Shown one piece after another: positions 19,222 to 29,851 of a DNA stretch of 64,000 bases (the stretch's first letter is position 1; every line of letters begins with the position of its first letter). Origin of the DNA: Schizochytrium sp. TIO01. Taxonomy: Eukaryota > Sar > Bigyra > Thraustochytrida > Thraustochytriidae. The notes below the pieces were generated by a model. It saw only the letters and a list, made by a program, of their open reading frames with translations. It was not told the origin of the DNA and did not search any database. The translations under genes and the position numbers were made by a program. The stretch covers positions 637,501-701,500 of the forward strand of contig SMSO01000034.1 in assembly GCA_004764695.1 (NCBI GenBank). Direction: 5' to 3'.

Positions 19222-20472
19222 ATGGACGTAGCGTGGCTAGTGGGAGTGACCCTGGCGGTGGCCGCTGCTGCGGCTGCAGCTCTAGGCGATAACCTCGTGA
19301 AGAACGCGTATCTGGCTCAGCATCGAGATATCAGAAAGCGCAAAGAACGATGTCGCGTTTCTAGTGCCAGTGGCAGCTACAACAACAACAGCAATCAGGA
19401 TAACAATAGGAATATTAATAGGAATGGTAATAGCACAACGTGTGTGACAGAACGGGTTGAAGTAGGATACCACAATCAGCAACCGCTGCAGGAACAGCAG
19501 CAGCGGAATCTTTTAAGCCAAAACGGGTCTGTGGGAGAGGGTGAGGATGTCAAGCCTTTGTGGAAACGGCCGGTCTGGGTTGCAGGAATATTTTGCATGG
19601 TGGTGCTCAACGCAGGCCTCACTGTAGCTTCGTTTGCATTTGTAGACGCATCCATTACTATCCCGTTTGGAGGCTTACATATTTGTTTCAACATTCCCCT
19701 TGCGAAGTATATCAATGGAGAAAGATTTTCTTTGCGAGCAATTCTTTTCAATGGACTGATCTTGCTAGGCGTAATGATTGTACTTTTCTCTGGAAACCAT
19801 CATAGCCAAACTTTCACCGCTGAGGAGCTTTTGGAAATAGCTGCTGCTCCTGCCTTTATTGTGGCGTCTATTCTTATGGTGATATCAACGGTGATGATCT
19901 GGACTTTCCTGGCAAAGTCAAAGGAAGTGGCTCGCGAACGACTAGGTTGGACATTGTTCGCTGGAATGGTTGGTAGTATTACTCAAACATTTACAAAGGG
20001 AATGTCTGAATGTCTTAAAGATGGCGCTTGGAATATGCCCATAACTTATGTGTTTATTATTCTAACAATTGCATCGGCGCTGAGCCAGGTTGTATTCCTG
20101 AATAAATGCTTAGACAATTACCCCGCATTTTTTGTTGTGCCTTTGGTGAATAGTACCATCATTATTGTGGGGTCAGTATATGCAGCAATATATTTCCAAG
20201 AGGTCAATCGTTGGGACTTGAAAAGTCGAATTTGTGTGCCTGCGGGTATTTTTGTCACCGGCCTTGGTATCTTGCTTCTCTCATTTGCCGAGCCGGAAAA
20301 AGAGTTGGAACAAGAATTAGATGAGAGCGACAGTGAAGATGTTGAGACACGTAGAGGCGGAGGCCTCTCGAATAGTTTTGGTCACGAAGGTCTTGAGGAG
20401 GATTCATCTCTCATGCGACCTCTCACGGAACAAACTGGGAATGATTATTCTTCGATGAGACAAGGTCACTAG
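19222..20472 (+). CDS. NIPA-type Mg2+ transporter (DMT superfamily)
   Basis: Integral membrane protein of the NIPA magnesium transporter family, 416 residues. About nine hydrophobic helices can be read: 4-22, 118-140, 145-163, 172-190, 209-230, 242-257, 273-293, 302-324 and 338-355. Family features include the small-residue helix with ITIPFGGLHI near 145-154 and a hydrophobic repeat ending in FAEPEKE. Between helices 1 and 2 lies an Asn/Gln-rich loop (residues 50-100) that is far longer than the short loop of animal and plant NIPAs. The tail after 356 is acidic and Ser-rich, presumably cytosolic. The ATG at 19222 begins directly with helix 1. Transport of Mg2+ is taken from studied relatives; a wider divalent-cation or other DMT specificity is possible. 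Confidence 0.9.
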   Translation: MDVAWLVGVTLAVAAAAAAALGDNLVKNAYLAQHRDIRKRKERCRVSSASGSYNNNSNQDNNRNINRNGNSTTCVTERVEVGYHNQQPLQEQQQRNLLSQNGSVGEGEDVKPLWKRPVWVAGIFCMVVLNAGLTVASFAFVDASITIPFGGLHICFNIPLAKYINGERFSLRAILFNGLILLGVMIVLFSGNHHSQTFTAEELLEIAAAPAFIVASILMVISTVMIWTFLAKSKEVARERLGWTLFAGMVGSITQTFTKGMSECLKDGAWNMPITYVFIILTIASALSQVVFLNKCLDNYPAFFVVPLVNSTIIIVGSVYAAIYFQEVNRWDLKSRICVPAGIFVTGLGILLLSFAEPEKELEQELDESDSEDVETRRGGGLSNSFGHEGLEEDSSLMRPLTEQTGNDYSSMRQGH

Positions 20473-20940
20473 TAAATAGTCTTTTTCGGGTTTATCTATT
20501 TACTGAACGTTTTACAATGTGTGCTCTTCTTTATTTGTTCACTTGAGTAAAATCAAGAAATTAGAAGTTGAAGCTGTTTGGTGTTGGTTCTCACTAGGTA
20601 GCATCGGAGGTCTGTGGAGTCAGACATGAATCAATGCATATTTATATCTTCCGATTCTAGACACGAAATTAACCGAAGTATATTTTAGTTTTTGATTAGA
20701 TATAAACGTCGCTTAATCTACTTGATTGATAATTATCAACCAATAAACAAAAAAGAGAAGGTTTGGGATGTTAGACGATACAATCGATCAAGATTGTTGG
20801 CTTTCGAGTTTAAATCAATGTTTTTTTAATTTAGGGAGTCTTCTGAGAAAGAAAAAAATAGCGGCCGACTCGAATTACAGAATACCAAGAAGCGCAGCTA
20901 AACAAGAAAAGCTGATTATGAGTAAGAATTTAAGTTTTTA
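20473..20940. other. convergent intergenic region, no gene seen
   Basis: AT-rich 468-bp spacer between the 3' ends of the transporter and acyl-CoA synthetase genes. It carries only A/T runs compatible with polyadenylation. Confidence 0.55.
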
Positions 20941-23469
20941 TTAGCTTGCGAAAGCAGTTTGTGCAGAGTTCGAAGTAATTTGGTTGGTTCCAGGAATATC
21001 AACCTTGGCGGGCATAGATTTGTTGGTATTTTCTTGTTGTCCCTTTTCTTCCTCGCTCTGGCCAAAATCAACTTGGTGGTCGGCTACGGGCTCCCCATCC
21101 TGTTGCCTATCGCTATCAGAAGATGTGCCAAGGGTTTTTGCCTCAGGAACTGAACTAACCTCAGAAATTGACTTCGGTGGGACCATATCTACGGGGCAGC
21201 GGACATACATGGACTTAGTGCTGCTATTGTCGTAGATGTAGTCAATAACACTTTTGAACTTCTTGTCAACATAATCGCGCTTGAGTTTGAGGGTCGGTGT
21301 GAGTTCACCACCCACAATTGAAACGTCATAAGGTAAAATGGTAAAGGACTGAACTTTCCAAGCGTTGTTGTGGCACACAGCACCATCAGCATTGGCAGCC
21401 TTGATGGCTTGTTCGATATGAGCAATCCATTTTTCATCGTGGACGGCATCGGGAATGCTTTTACATCCTCGTGAGCCAATAGAACGAACATCAGGATCAA
21501 GCATATCAGACCCAGGAAATTCACCAGTAGCACCATCAGCTCGAAGGGTAATAAGCATGATATTAAATTTTCGCTGATCACCAATCATGATGGCATTTGC
21601 AATACCCGGGGCGTTAATTTTGACCGAATTCTCCATGGGTTGGGGTGCAATATTCTCACCACCAGCACCAATGATGATTTCCTTGTAGCGGCCTGTGATT
21701 ACGAACATATTGTCCAACGAGCATGCTCCTTTGTCTCCACTATGATACCATCCAGTTTCATCAATAGAATCAGCAGTTTTCTTCTCGATCATCTCTACAT
21801 GTTCTTCACCAAGTTTGGGATTGGCCAGATAGCCCATCATAACGGAGCGGCCACGGTAGCATAGCTCACCTTGCTCTTCTTCTGTAGCTTGAAAGGCATT
21901 TGTGGCGCGCGGAGCTTCTTGCATATCGTACATTTCGACAATGCTACCACGAGCATTAAAAATGCGCACTTCAGAGCCAGGAAGGACGTGGCCAACTGTT
22001 CCAAAACGGTGTGCCTGAGGGGAGTTGCCGGTGATGCCTCCAGTACTCTCACTAGCACCATAAACATCAAGAATGGCAATGCCAATCGAAGCAAAATATT
22101 CTTGGACCTCGCGAGGCATTGGTGCAGCCCCGGTGAGTGCAAACTTGAGTTGGTCAAGGCCCAGCGCCTCCTTGACCTTGCTGAGCACAGTCTTCTCCGC
22201 GAAAGAGTAGTTAGCAGGAATTTTGCCAGATCCACCCAGCTCGAGATTGCGTTGGTAAAGGACAGACTTGTTCTTGCAGTACAAGACGATTTTTTTCTTG
22301 AGACCCTTGACAGCAGCACCCTTAGCCTTCATCTTAGCCATGATCTTTTCGTAAACACGTGGGACACCAAGAAACGCGGTTGGATGCACTGCTCTCATCC
22401 GGTCAACGAGGGTACCAGTCTTGAGGTCATATGGGCGCACGAAGAAAACACTGTGCGACGCAGGCTGTGACGCTGTAGTCATCACCGGTAGAAGAATGTC
22501 CATTTCCTCTCCAGCAATGTGTGAGAGAGGTAGGTATGACAAAGAGCGTTCCGGAGCATTGGCATCCCGTCCAAAGTTAGGCAAGCAACTAAAGATACTA
22601 GCGATAGTAAATGTAAGGTTATCATGACTGAGCATGACAGCCTTCGGCAAACCAGTTGTACCACTTGTGAAGACCAGCTGAGCACACTCACGAGGGTCTT
22701 GTTCATCGATGCGCTTGTCCACAAGGTGCGCATCCTGGTTTTTACCCAAGGTGATTGCCTCGTCCCACGTCATGACCTTGATGGTTGTTCCATCTTCACG
22801 AGCGATGGACTTGGTGGAGGGTGAGCATGCCCAGCACACGATGGCTTTGAGATGCGCAGCCTCAGAAGAGCATTCGCGAATACGCTCGAACTCATCTTCT
22901 GTACCACAGAATGCTACAGCAGCATCTGTATAGCAAAGTTTGTAGTGAATCTGCTCCCTCGTATCAGTAGGGTAAATACCAGCTGGGAGAGTCGAGGAAA
23001 GTACAGCGGCCATGCTGGACATCACCCAAAATGGGGAATTAAATCCGAAGATGCAGATACCATCAAATTTTTCTGCTCCAAAGTTGATGATTGTGCGAGC
23101 CATAAGGTGAGAGTCATTATAGTACTCGCCCCAGGTCCAAGTGCGCCATTGATCTAGGGGCAGGGTCTCAGGCACTTTGCCATCGGCTCCGATTTCTGGA
23201 ACAGGCCATTCGACTGCAAGAGCAAGTTCATTTTTAGAAGACTCTGCTGCCTTTTTGAATAGGGCAGAGAGAGTTGTAGCAGGTGTTTCTTGTTCGCTCG
23301 CCATGCCTGAGGCGGCATACAAAATGTCTCGGCGTTCATTTTTTCGAGTAACATAGTAAGGGCCTTTTTCTGCGACATACGGTCCAGAAACATTTTCATT
23401 CGTCAGCTCGTAGCCTACAACTCGAGGAACCCCGCCGGGCGGCGCAGGCTTAGACGCTGAGCAGCCCAT
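20941..23469 (-). CDS. long-chain acyl-CoA synthetase, bubblegum (ACSBG) type, with predicted N-terminal acylation
   Basis: ATP-dependent fatty acid:CoA ligase of the adenylate-forming superfamily, 842 residues. The phosphate-binding loop TSGTTGLPK is at 268-276. Further motifs in order are YLPLSHIAGE, DVYGASESTGG (adenine/acyl pocket), GWYHSGDKG (ribose-binding Asp) and ITGRYKEIIIGAGGENIAP. The HIAGE block and the AGGENIAP ending are typical of the bubblegum group. The last 90 residues are polar and unconserved. The chosen ATG gives MGCSASKP, a good match to an N-myristoylation signal (Gly2, Ser6) with an adjacent Cys3 for palmitoylation; the frame is open upstream only from a TTG. This suggests stable attachment to a membrane. 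A CT-rich run at 23505-23536 lies just upstream. Convergent with the NIPA gene. The enzyme class is certain; chain-length preference is not readable. Confidence 0.96.
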   Translation of the reverse strand: MGCSASKPAPPGGVPRVVGYELTNENVSGPYVAEKGPYYVTRKNERRDILYAASGMASEQETPATTLSALFKKAAESSKNELALAVEWPVPEIGADGKVPETLPLDQWRTWTWGEYYNDSHLMARTIINFGAEKFDGICIFGFNSPFWVMSSMAAVLSSTLPAGIYPTDTREQIHYKLCYTDAAVAFCGTEDEFERIRECSSEAAHLKAIVCWACSPSTKSIAREDGTTIKVMTWDEAITLGKNQDAHLVDKRIDEQDPRECAQLVFTSGTTGLPKAVMLSHDNLTFTIASIFSCLPNFGRDANAPERSLSYLPLSHIAGEEMDILLPVMTTASQPASHSVFFVRPYDLKTGTLVDRMRAVHPTAFLGVPRVYEKIMAKMKAKGAAVKGLKKKIVLYCKNKSVLYQRNLELGGSGKIPANYSFAEKTVLSKVKEALGLDQLKFALTGAAPMPREVQEYFASIGIAILDVYGASESTGGITGNSPQAHRFGTVGHVLPGSEVRIFNARGSIVEMYDMQEAPRATNAFQATEEEQGELCYRGRSVMMGYLANPKLGEEHVEMIEKKTADSIDETGWYHSGDKGACSLDNMFVITGRYKEIIIGAGGENIAPQPMENSVKINAPGIANAIMIGDQRKFNIMLITLRADGATGEFPGSDMLDPDVRSIGSRGCKSIPDAVHDEKWIAHIEQAIKAANADGAVCHNNAWKVQSFTILPYDVSIVGGELTPTLKLKRDYVDKKFKSVIDYIYDNSSTKSMYVRCPVDMVPPKSISEVSSVPEAKTLGTSSDSDRQQDGEPVADHQVDFGQSEEEKGQQENTNKSMPAKVDIPGTNQITSNSAQTAFAS

Positions 23470-23504
23470 GCTCTCTGCTGATTTCTTACGAGTACTTTTC
23501 AAGA

Positions 23505-23536
23505 CCCTCTCCCTCTCTCTCTCTCTCTCTCTCTCC
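23505..23536 (+). repeat. CT-rich dinucleotide tract at the acyl-CoA synthetase 5' end
   Basis: CTCTCCCTCTCT... continues to 23536 and begins only about 35 bp upstream of the synthetase ATG on the other strand. The probable leader of that mRNA is therefore GA-rich. Confidence 0.85.
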
Positions 23537-25847
23537 GCGCTCTACAAGGCTGGTTCAGTCTAAAGATCTAGAGAGCTAATTTGGGTTCTGGGTTTGGAAT
23601 TTGCCTCGAAGGAGTTCTTTCTTTCGATAGTTTGTTTTCTTACACTACGCATTTGATAAAACAATACCACCTAGTGTTTTGGTTGTTTAGATGTAGTTTT
23701 GATCTTTAAAAAAATAAATAAAAATAAATTAAAGTACAGTTCTTCAGATGCTATCTGAGTTCTTAAGAAGGCGGGTGATCAGTTATATTTCTAAAAGTTT
23801 TATTCGTAACGTGTTTTAATTTTAAAAAATCCTTTCACAACAAGGGAAAAACTAAAGTGTTCATGACGGTCACGTTTTATAACTTCTCCAACCGCATTTG
23901 GACCCAAGTGTATTCTTCTGCACGATCTCTACTCCTCCAGCATCTTGGCCGTCTACTTAGGTCGAACCATGGGGCCCTCCTCTCCGTGCTGGCATCGGCC
24001 TCTTTCCCTTCGGTTTCCATGGGTTTCTTTCGCGCTGTGTGAGACCATTTCCAGATCCACCGCACTCTCTGTAAAACCCACTCACTCGCTTTAAGGAGAA
24101 AGGCCGAAGAGAGAAGAAAACAATCAATTTGCTCAGAGCAGAAGAAGTCCCCACAACTTTCCGTGTGCGAAGCAAAGCTTTGCAATGAGATTCTGAAAAG
24201 CAGATGGTTAGAGATGGAGGGACGATTTATTGCCTGGTGCGGCGGAGACCTTGAGTCGTATTATGGGAGGAGAAGGCCGCATGCTCCGTCAGAGGCTTCG
24301 TGAGTCCGAGTCCTTCTCTGCAGCTCCCGAAGCTCAAAGCAAGAGTTTTTTTGTTTTAGTTTTTGTTATTACTTTAATTTAAATGAAAAATAAACCTAAG
24401 TAGGCAATAGAGAGGAAGGATGTCCTGCTAATACTTGCTTATCTTCTTCTACAAAGATTTTCATCAGCCACAACAACAACAACAACAATGAAAAAATCAT
24501 TTTATTCTTTTGAAATTGAGTGGACTCTGAAAAGAAGATGGAACCTGAGATGGAAAATCTAACCTAAACTCTTCTGAACAGCTAGGGACGATCGATATTA
24601 AGCATCGCCGTGTCACGATCTCGAGATCCTGCCGTTCTTCAGAACAGCTTGCTTGCCTGCTTGCTTGACAGCTTGACAGCTTGATGGCGATGACCTTGAA
24701 TTGAGGCCTGCCTGGTCAAGCAATGGCAGTTCTCGATGCTCATGAGCATGAAGCGTCAACACAGATCAGCTACACTTACGAGCACTATCACAAGGTCTCT
24801 CCAGTGTCGCAGCTGCTTCTGGTTCTAGCTTGAGTACTCATGAAAATACATACAAGCTGGAGCATTTGACCCGCCATGCTTTTGCCTGTGCATAACTTTG
24901 CTGCTAAGGATGGATTTGTGATAGAACCACGCATGAATTGAGTTCCCTCTGCAGTAGCAAATCGATTTTCTTATCCACGTCCCTGATACAGAGTGCTTTA
25001 GGCTCTGGCCAGATACAGAGCGCCTCAGGGCGTCTTGATTCCATGTCTCCCCTCAAACCGTTCTCTCCTCCGCAGACTGGTGTACGATATTCGAGTTGAC
25101 AACTTGAGAATCAATCTCCATCTCCAGTTCACTTTACGACCGCAACTGCTACTACTTTCAATTTTTTAACCCTATTTATCTATCGAAAAATAGCTATTTT
25201 CAATGTCTACTTCTCTCCCCAAAAGCTATTACTAAGAACTGACTGCCCGAAGCTAATAAGAACTCAAGCCAGCAGCGTTCGCTCGAGCTGCAACAAAATA
25301 CCACTGCTTTGTTTGTCTACTGCGCGAATATCAGCAAAGCTCAACCCCCCTCCTCCTAAGCGCCGTGCCGCCGACAGACCTCCTTCTACCATTGCCATTG
25401 CCATTGCCAGGGGACCTTCCCTTCAAGCGATGCGCCCGAGCCGCCGCAAAGGCCCAAGTTTCGCGTTTTCAGCCTCTTCCTTAAACTCCTTTCTTTGTTT
25501 CCCCATCTCTCTCTCTCTATGTACCATACATAGGACAATCAATCCTGATCGTTTTTTACCCTCATAGAAACAGACAAACTCCACAGAGACACACACACAC
25601 AGTGAGAAACAGAGACAGAGACAGAGACAGAGTGAGAGAGAGAGAGAGTACTGTCTGTATTGCCTGATGCCTGTGCCTGTGCTGGTTGGCTACGCAGGAG
25701 TTTAACTGGACTCCTTCGTTGGACCTGGATGAGGCGCAGCGTCACAGCGGGGATTCTCCAGCCCAAGCCAAGCAAGCGAGCGAGGACAGCGCGTTTCGAG
25801 AGGCGCGTATCAGCGAATGAGTGGCGACCAAGTCTGACTCTGTAACT

Positions 25848-25918
25848 AAGTAAGTAAGTAAGTAAGTAAGTGAGTGAGTAAGTAAGTGCGTGAGTGAGTG
25901 AGTGAGTGAGTGAGTAAG
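25848..25918 (+). repeat. (AGTA)n/(GTGA)n compound microsatellite
   Basis: AAGT/AAGTAAGT units grade into GTGAGTGA units, giving the Leu-Thr-Tyr-Ser and His-Ser-Leu-Thr repeat frames seen on the minus strand. They are repeat translations, not genes. Confidence 0.9.
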
Positions 25919-26544
25919 GACATGGCTCCACCAAGTTTTATGAAGAAGCAGCGGCAGATGACGAGACAAGGAAACAAGCTGAGCTTTTCGTGCGAGTGGG
26001 CAGCGCTCGCGGGCGTGCAGGGTGCAATTCGAGCGAGCTCATTTCACCCGTTTGGACCACTTCGGTGAAAGCTCTTTCAGAGATCCATCCACACGCACAT
26101 GCGCAGCACGTGGAGGACAACGGACCTCTGTCTATCTATCCTAGTCTATCAAATGATCTATCATTCATAATCTATCAAATGATCTATCTATCTATCTATC
26201 TATATTTTCTTTCTTTCTTGTCCATACGAAGGCTGAAAGGCGGTGCGAGACACCTCCAGCTCCAATCAATGCGGGACGGAGGGAAGGAGCAAGGGGGGAG
26301 CTGCCTCCAGGTCGCCAGCCATGATCATCAGCACCATCACCATTCAGCCATGATCATCATCATCGTGTCTGTGTCCGTGTCCGTGTCCGGGTTCTTCTCC
26401 CTTTCGGGTCTCGAAAATCGCGTCTGCTTCCGGTCTGAGTTTGAGTTTGCCCTCTAAAGCCAGCGGCACACTCCCTCCCTCCCTAGCTAGTACTACCTAC
26501 TTACTGCAGACCTAGCCAACCTACTACTCCTCACCTACTAGCCT

Positions 26545-26586
26545 GCCTAAGCCTACGCCTAAGCCTACGCCTAAGCCTACGCCTAC
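26545..26586 (+). repeat. alternating CCTAAG / CCTACG hexamer repeat
   Basis: About three CCTAAGCCTACG dodecamers in tandem, with one partial unit on each side. It looks telomere-like at first sight but is only about 40 bp, imperfect and internal, so it is listed as a minisatellite. Confidence 0.8.
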
Positions 26587-27147
26587 TGCGAAAGATGGAA
26601 AGATGGCAGCAACTCCACGCTTCATTAGCTGTCCACGGAACGACCTCAGTCGCTCACAGGAACCAGAAAAGAGCAGGTATGCATGCATGGATGCACGTAT
26701 TAATTTGGTAGCTTTTTAGTTAGTTAGTTAAGAAAGAAAGAAAGAAACTTGAAGGAAGAAAATGATAGATAGAGCAAACAAGGCAGGAACCGAGTGCCTT
26801 TTCAAGCTTGCGATCCCCGCACCGATTCTTTCGCGTTGGTCGGCATCGATCGATTGCCGCGTGGAACGCGTACGCAGGCACATGTCGAGACTGCCAAACG
26901 CAGCGCAGATGCGCCAAACGAGGGCTCAGTCGACACCGAAGAGAGACAGATCCAAGGCCACTGGAATGCCGGCACCTGCGCCTTACCAGGCTAGTTATTC
27001 GGTTCGGTTCTCCTGCATAAATAGATAATAAGCGAATAGATAAGTGAATAGATAAGCGAATAGATGAATAGACGGACAAAAGCATAGCTACGCAGGCAAA
27101 CAAACAATCAAAGTCGCCTCGAACCTCTCCTCTGTCTAATAGATAGA

Positions 27148-27201
27148 TAATACATCATACATACGTACATACATACATACATACATATATACATACATAC
27201 A

Positions 27202-27230
<29 letters not shown>
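27148..27230 (+). repeat. (ACAT)n microsatellite
   Basis: Nearly perfect ACAT/CATA array with single interruptions (CGTACAT, TATATAC). It generates Cys-Met-Tyr-Val frames on the minus strand, which are not genes. Confidence 0.92.
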
Positions 27231-27232
<2 letters not shown>

Positions 27233-29239
27233 CTGGGTAGGTAGGTAGAAATGATTGCTGGGTCACATAAATAAATGTTGTGTGGCGATTGTCGGCATAG
27301 TCGACTTGGATGTAAATATCGCCAGCTATGCCTGAGTCTGCGCAAACCCGAAGCTGTTTGAGACTGGCAGAGACGCTGAGGTAGGAGCAAGTTGAACTCG
27401 CTTGAACTTGCTTCGAGTCACCACAGCTTGCTCGAAGCAAGTTCAAGCCGGGACTGGATCAGTTGAAGAATCAGTTGAGTACTCAACCGACTGACTCTGT
27501 CAACGGCATGGCGTATGCTGGAGAAGCTAAATAACTCCACCTTTTTCTTAATTAATTAAAAGAAAAAAAAGTATCTGTAGAAAAAGTTGAGAATCGCCTA
27601 CTTCCGTCTCTAGAGGTACGTACTAGAAGCGTCTAAGCAGTACAGTAGGTCGTGGGCACTTAGGTGTGATTACCTAAATTGTGAAATGTGCTTTCTACAG
27701 GCTGGCTTTAGGCCTAGGCACTCATACGATTGTCACAGCGTCTTAAACTTTCCGTTGCGTACTATTAGTAGCTAGCTAGGTTTTCATATGAGCCACTTCA
27801 CGTCGCAGTTTCCACCTCAGTCTTCTGTTCCTTTTTATTCCAGTATATTAGTAGAGGTAGGCTCAAGTTCTACTAAATGAGGAAGCAGCAGGCCTTTCCA
27901 ATAGTAAGAATTAAAAACTTTATAAAAGCAACTTGAACTTTTGACTATTTTTTCTAATTTTTAAAAGTTTTCATCTTCATTTTCATTTAATTTTTTTTTA
28001 ATTTTAATGAAACGATGAGAACTGCGGAGGCCGCCAGAGTTCTGCAATAATGGTCACCTACCAACTCGAAAGGTTTTCAATCAAGCTAGACGAAATCCAA
28101 GCGGACCCAACCTGATATTGTCATCTCATGAAAATGGTCTGACAGAGGCACGCACAAAGGTGAGTACCTGCGATCGTTTTATAGGTGGGAAGCAAGGTTT
28201 AATACTGGGTCGTAGGTGCGAATATTTAAATTGTCTACTATAGAGGAGGTTGACCATTGCAGTCTCTCAAATGACCCACACCTGGCTATATCGATGACTC
28301 CTATTTAGGAAGATTTCGATGTGCTCAATTGTATTCAGTATCTGCCAGACAGAATCTCGAGACATAAGTCTAGATATTAAAATGAAGAAACTCTGACGGC
28401 TCAGGTCATCCAAGTTTTCGTAAGCTAAAAGAAGATTATCTATCTATCATTGGAATATCTTCTTCTTTCTCTGACCTAGGAGACATATTGAAGATATGAC
28501 AAACTCTTTTTCATTCCCAAGACATGATCCATCGATTGTTACGTCCTTTCATTCATTCTTTCGGTTTTATGATCGCTCCAATCGGCCATTAACAAACAAC
28601 TATAAGAACTTGCGATTCTCGTAATAAGATTACAGGGCGTTGGAGAAACGTTGTCGGTTGAATACAGGGCTCTATGTTCAAACTTCTTCGATCAAACGAC
28701 TTTTCATTATACTGCCTCTAATTTGTTAATTTCTCGTGGAGCTGCATCGCGAAAAACCGCATACGCGTAAACAACGTCTAAATGCAACCGACTGTTGATC
28801 CCAATCCAGCGAAGTAGCTGTGAAAACATGCATTATGTTAAAAGTGCTATATGCAACATTTGACGCCAATGCGTTCTCAAATCGAAGGATAGAGAAAACC
28901 GTGCACCACAAGCGTGCATGCTAGGAGTAGCAGTACACACCTTTGTATGAAGAAATTGGGTTGCGCGAACCGCTTTGTAGTAATAGTAATAGTACTAATA
29001 ATAGTACTAATAATAGTACTACTAATAGTAGTAGTGGTGGTGGTAGTGGTGGTAGCTCTTTTGGAAACGCGGAGTAGTATTTGGATTCAATGCGGAGGGG
29101 TTTATATGCATATTTGTAAATTAAAGTAGAAAACAGTGGACTCACGCAGAGCAAGAGTGGACTCACTGATCGAGCAGACACATCACTTCGGGAAAGCTTC
29201 GCTGTGCGTCAAATTCTAAGCGCGGTGTTCCCTGAAAAC

Positions 29240-29851
29240 ATGCCGCACATAGGAATATCTAACCCTTGGGGAGGTTGGTCACGTGGTGCTCGCTCGAAAC
29301 ACGTTTGGCCTCGCGATGCTCCTGCGCATATTCTTGATGATAAAGGAAAGATAGCAGCAAAGGATAATTTACAAAAGAACGACAATATGGAACCATCTAC
29401 CATGAAACCAATTCAACTTGCTCCAGTTGTACAAGAAGGTGAAGAGCGAAGAACTTTCAAAGAGAACTACAAGTCAGGTATACGGCGTCTCTCAAATTTA
29501 CTCTCATCGTCATCTGGTGAACCGAGGCGCCCTCAAGATGCCAGCAATGTCCGTAGCGAAGAGGATGAAGTATTCATGCCCTCGCTCACAGAACTTGGAG
29601 ATTTTGCAGGAGGACTCGTCTTCGTGGATGGAGACCAACTCATTGTTTTTGACAAATCAAGTCAGGAACAAACAGGGTTCTTTTATGCAGAGAACGAAGA
29701 GAAACAATCGGATCATGGAGATGATAAAATGCAAGCAACTAACAATGGTTCACAAGGCAACAAACGCGTCCCTTTCCCAGCACAGAAACTTTCAAACATG
29801 CAGCAACAGCCACGCCTTTTCATGGCATCGAAAGTACCATCTTATGAGTAA
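29240..29851 (+). CDS. hypothetical protein, unrecognised
   Basis: A 203-residue frame from the ATG of MPHIGISNPWGGW; the frame is open 36 bases upstream only from a GTG. I do not recognise it. It is mostly polar: a Trp/Arg-bearing N-terminus, a helical KENYKSGIRRLSNLL segment near 80-95, a Ser run, then a short hydrophobic patch (LGDFAGGLVFVDGDQLIVFD, about 119-138) that could form a few strands, and an Asn/Gln-rich tail. No signal or membrane segment. A second frame overlaps it from 29418 to 29945 and looks less protein-like. It could instead be one exon of a larger gene. Support rests on frame length and mixed composition only. Confidence 0.45.
   Translation: MPHIGISNPWGGWSRGARSKHVWPRDAPAHILDDKGKIAAKDNLQKNDNMEPSTMKPIQLAPVVQEGEERRTFKENYKSGIRRLSNLLSSSSGEPRRPQDASNVRSEEDEVFMPSLTELGDFAGGLVFVDGDQLIVFDKSSQEQTGFFYAENEEKQSDHGDDKMQATNNGSQGNKRVPFPAQKLSNMQQQPRLFMASKVPSYE

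Larger units (their letters stand above)
23470..29239. other. 5.8-kb gene-free spacer with a repeat-rich centre
   Basis: No frame here resembles a protein family. The two ends, up to about 25.1 kb and from about 27.5 kb, are AT-rich and repeat-poor. The centre, about 25.3-27.25 kb, is GC-richer and packed with microsatellites: CA/GA and GACA runs at 25583-25648, AGTA/GTGA at 25848-25918, CTAT at 26178-26202, CCTAAG/CCTACG at about 26545-26586, and an ACAT array at 27148-27230. The spacer is head-to-head between the acyl-CoA synthetase and the hypothetical gene at 29240. Confidence 0.65.

Noticed and set aside
26545-26586. Telomere-like CCTAAG repeats
   Set aside because: Only about 40 bp, alternating with CCTACG and lying between unique sequence; no terminal structure.
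27108-27446. Minus-strand frame with Tyr-Val-Cys-Met repeats
   Set aside because: Translation of the ACAT array; no ATG-led domain outside the repeat.
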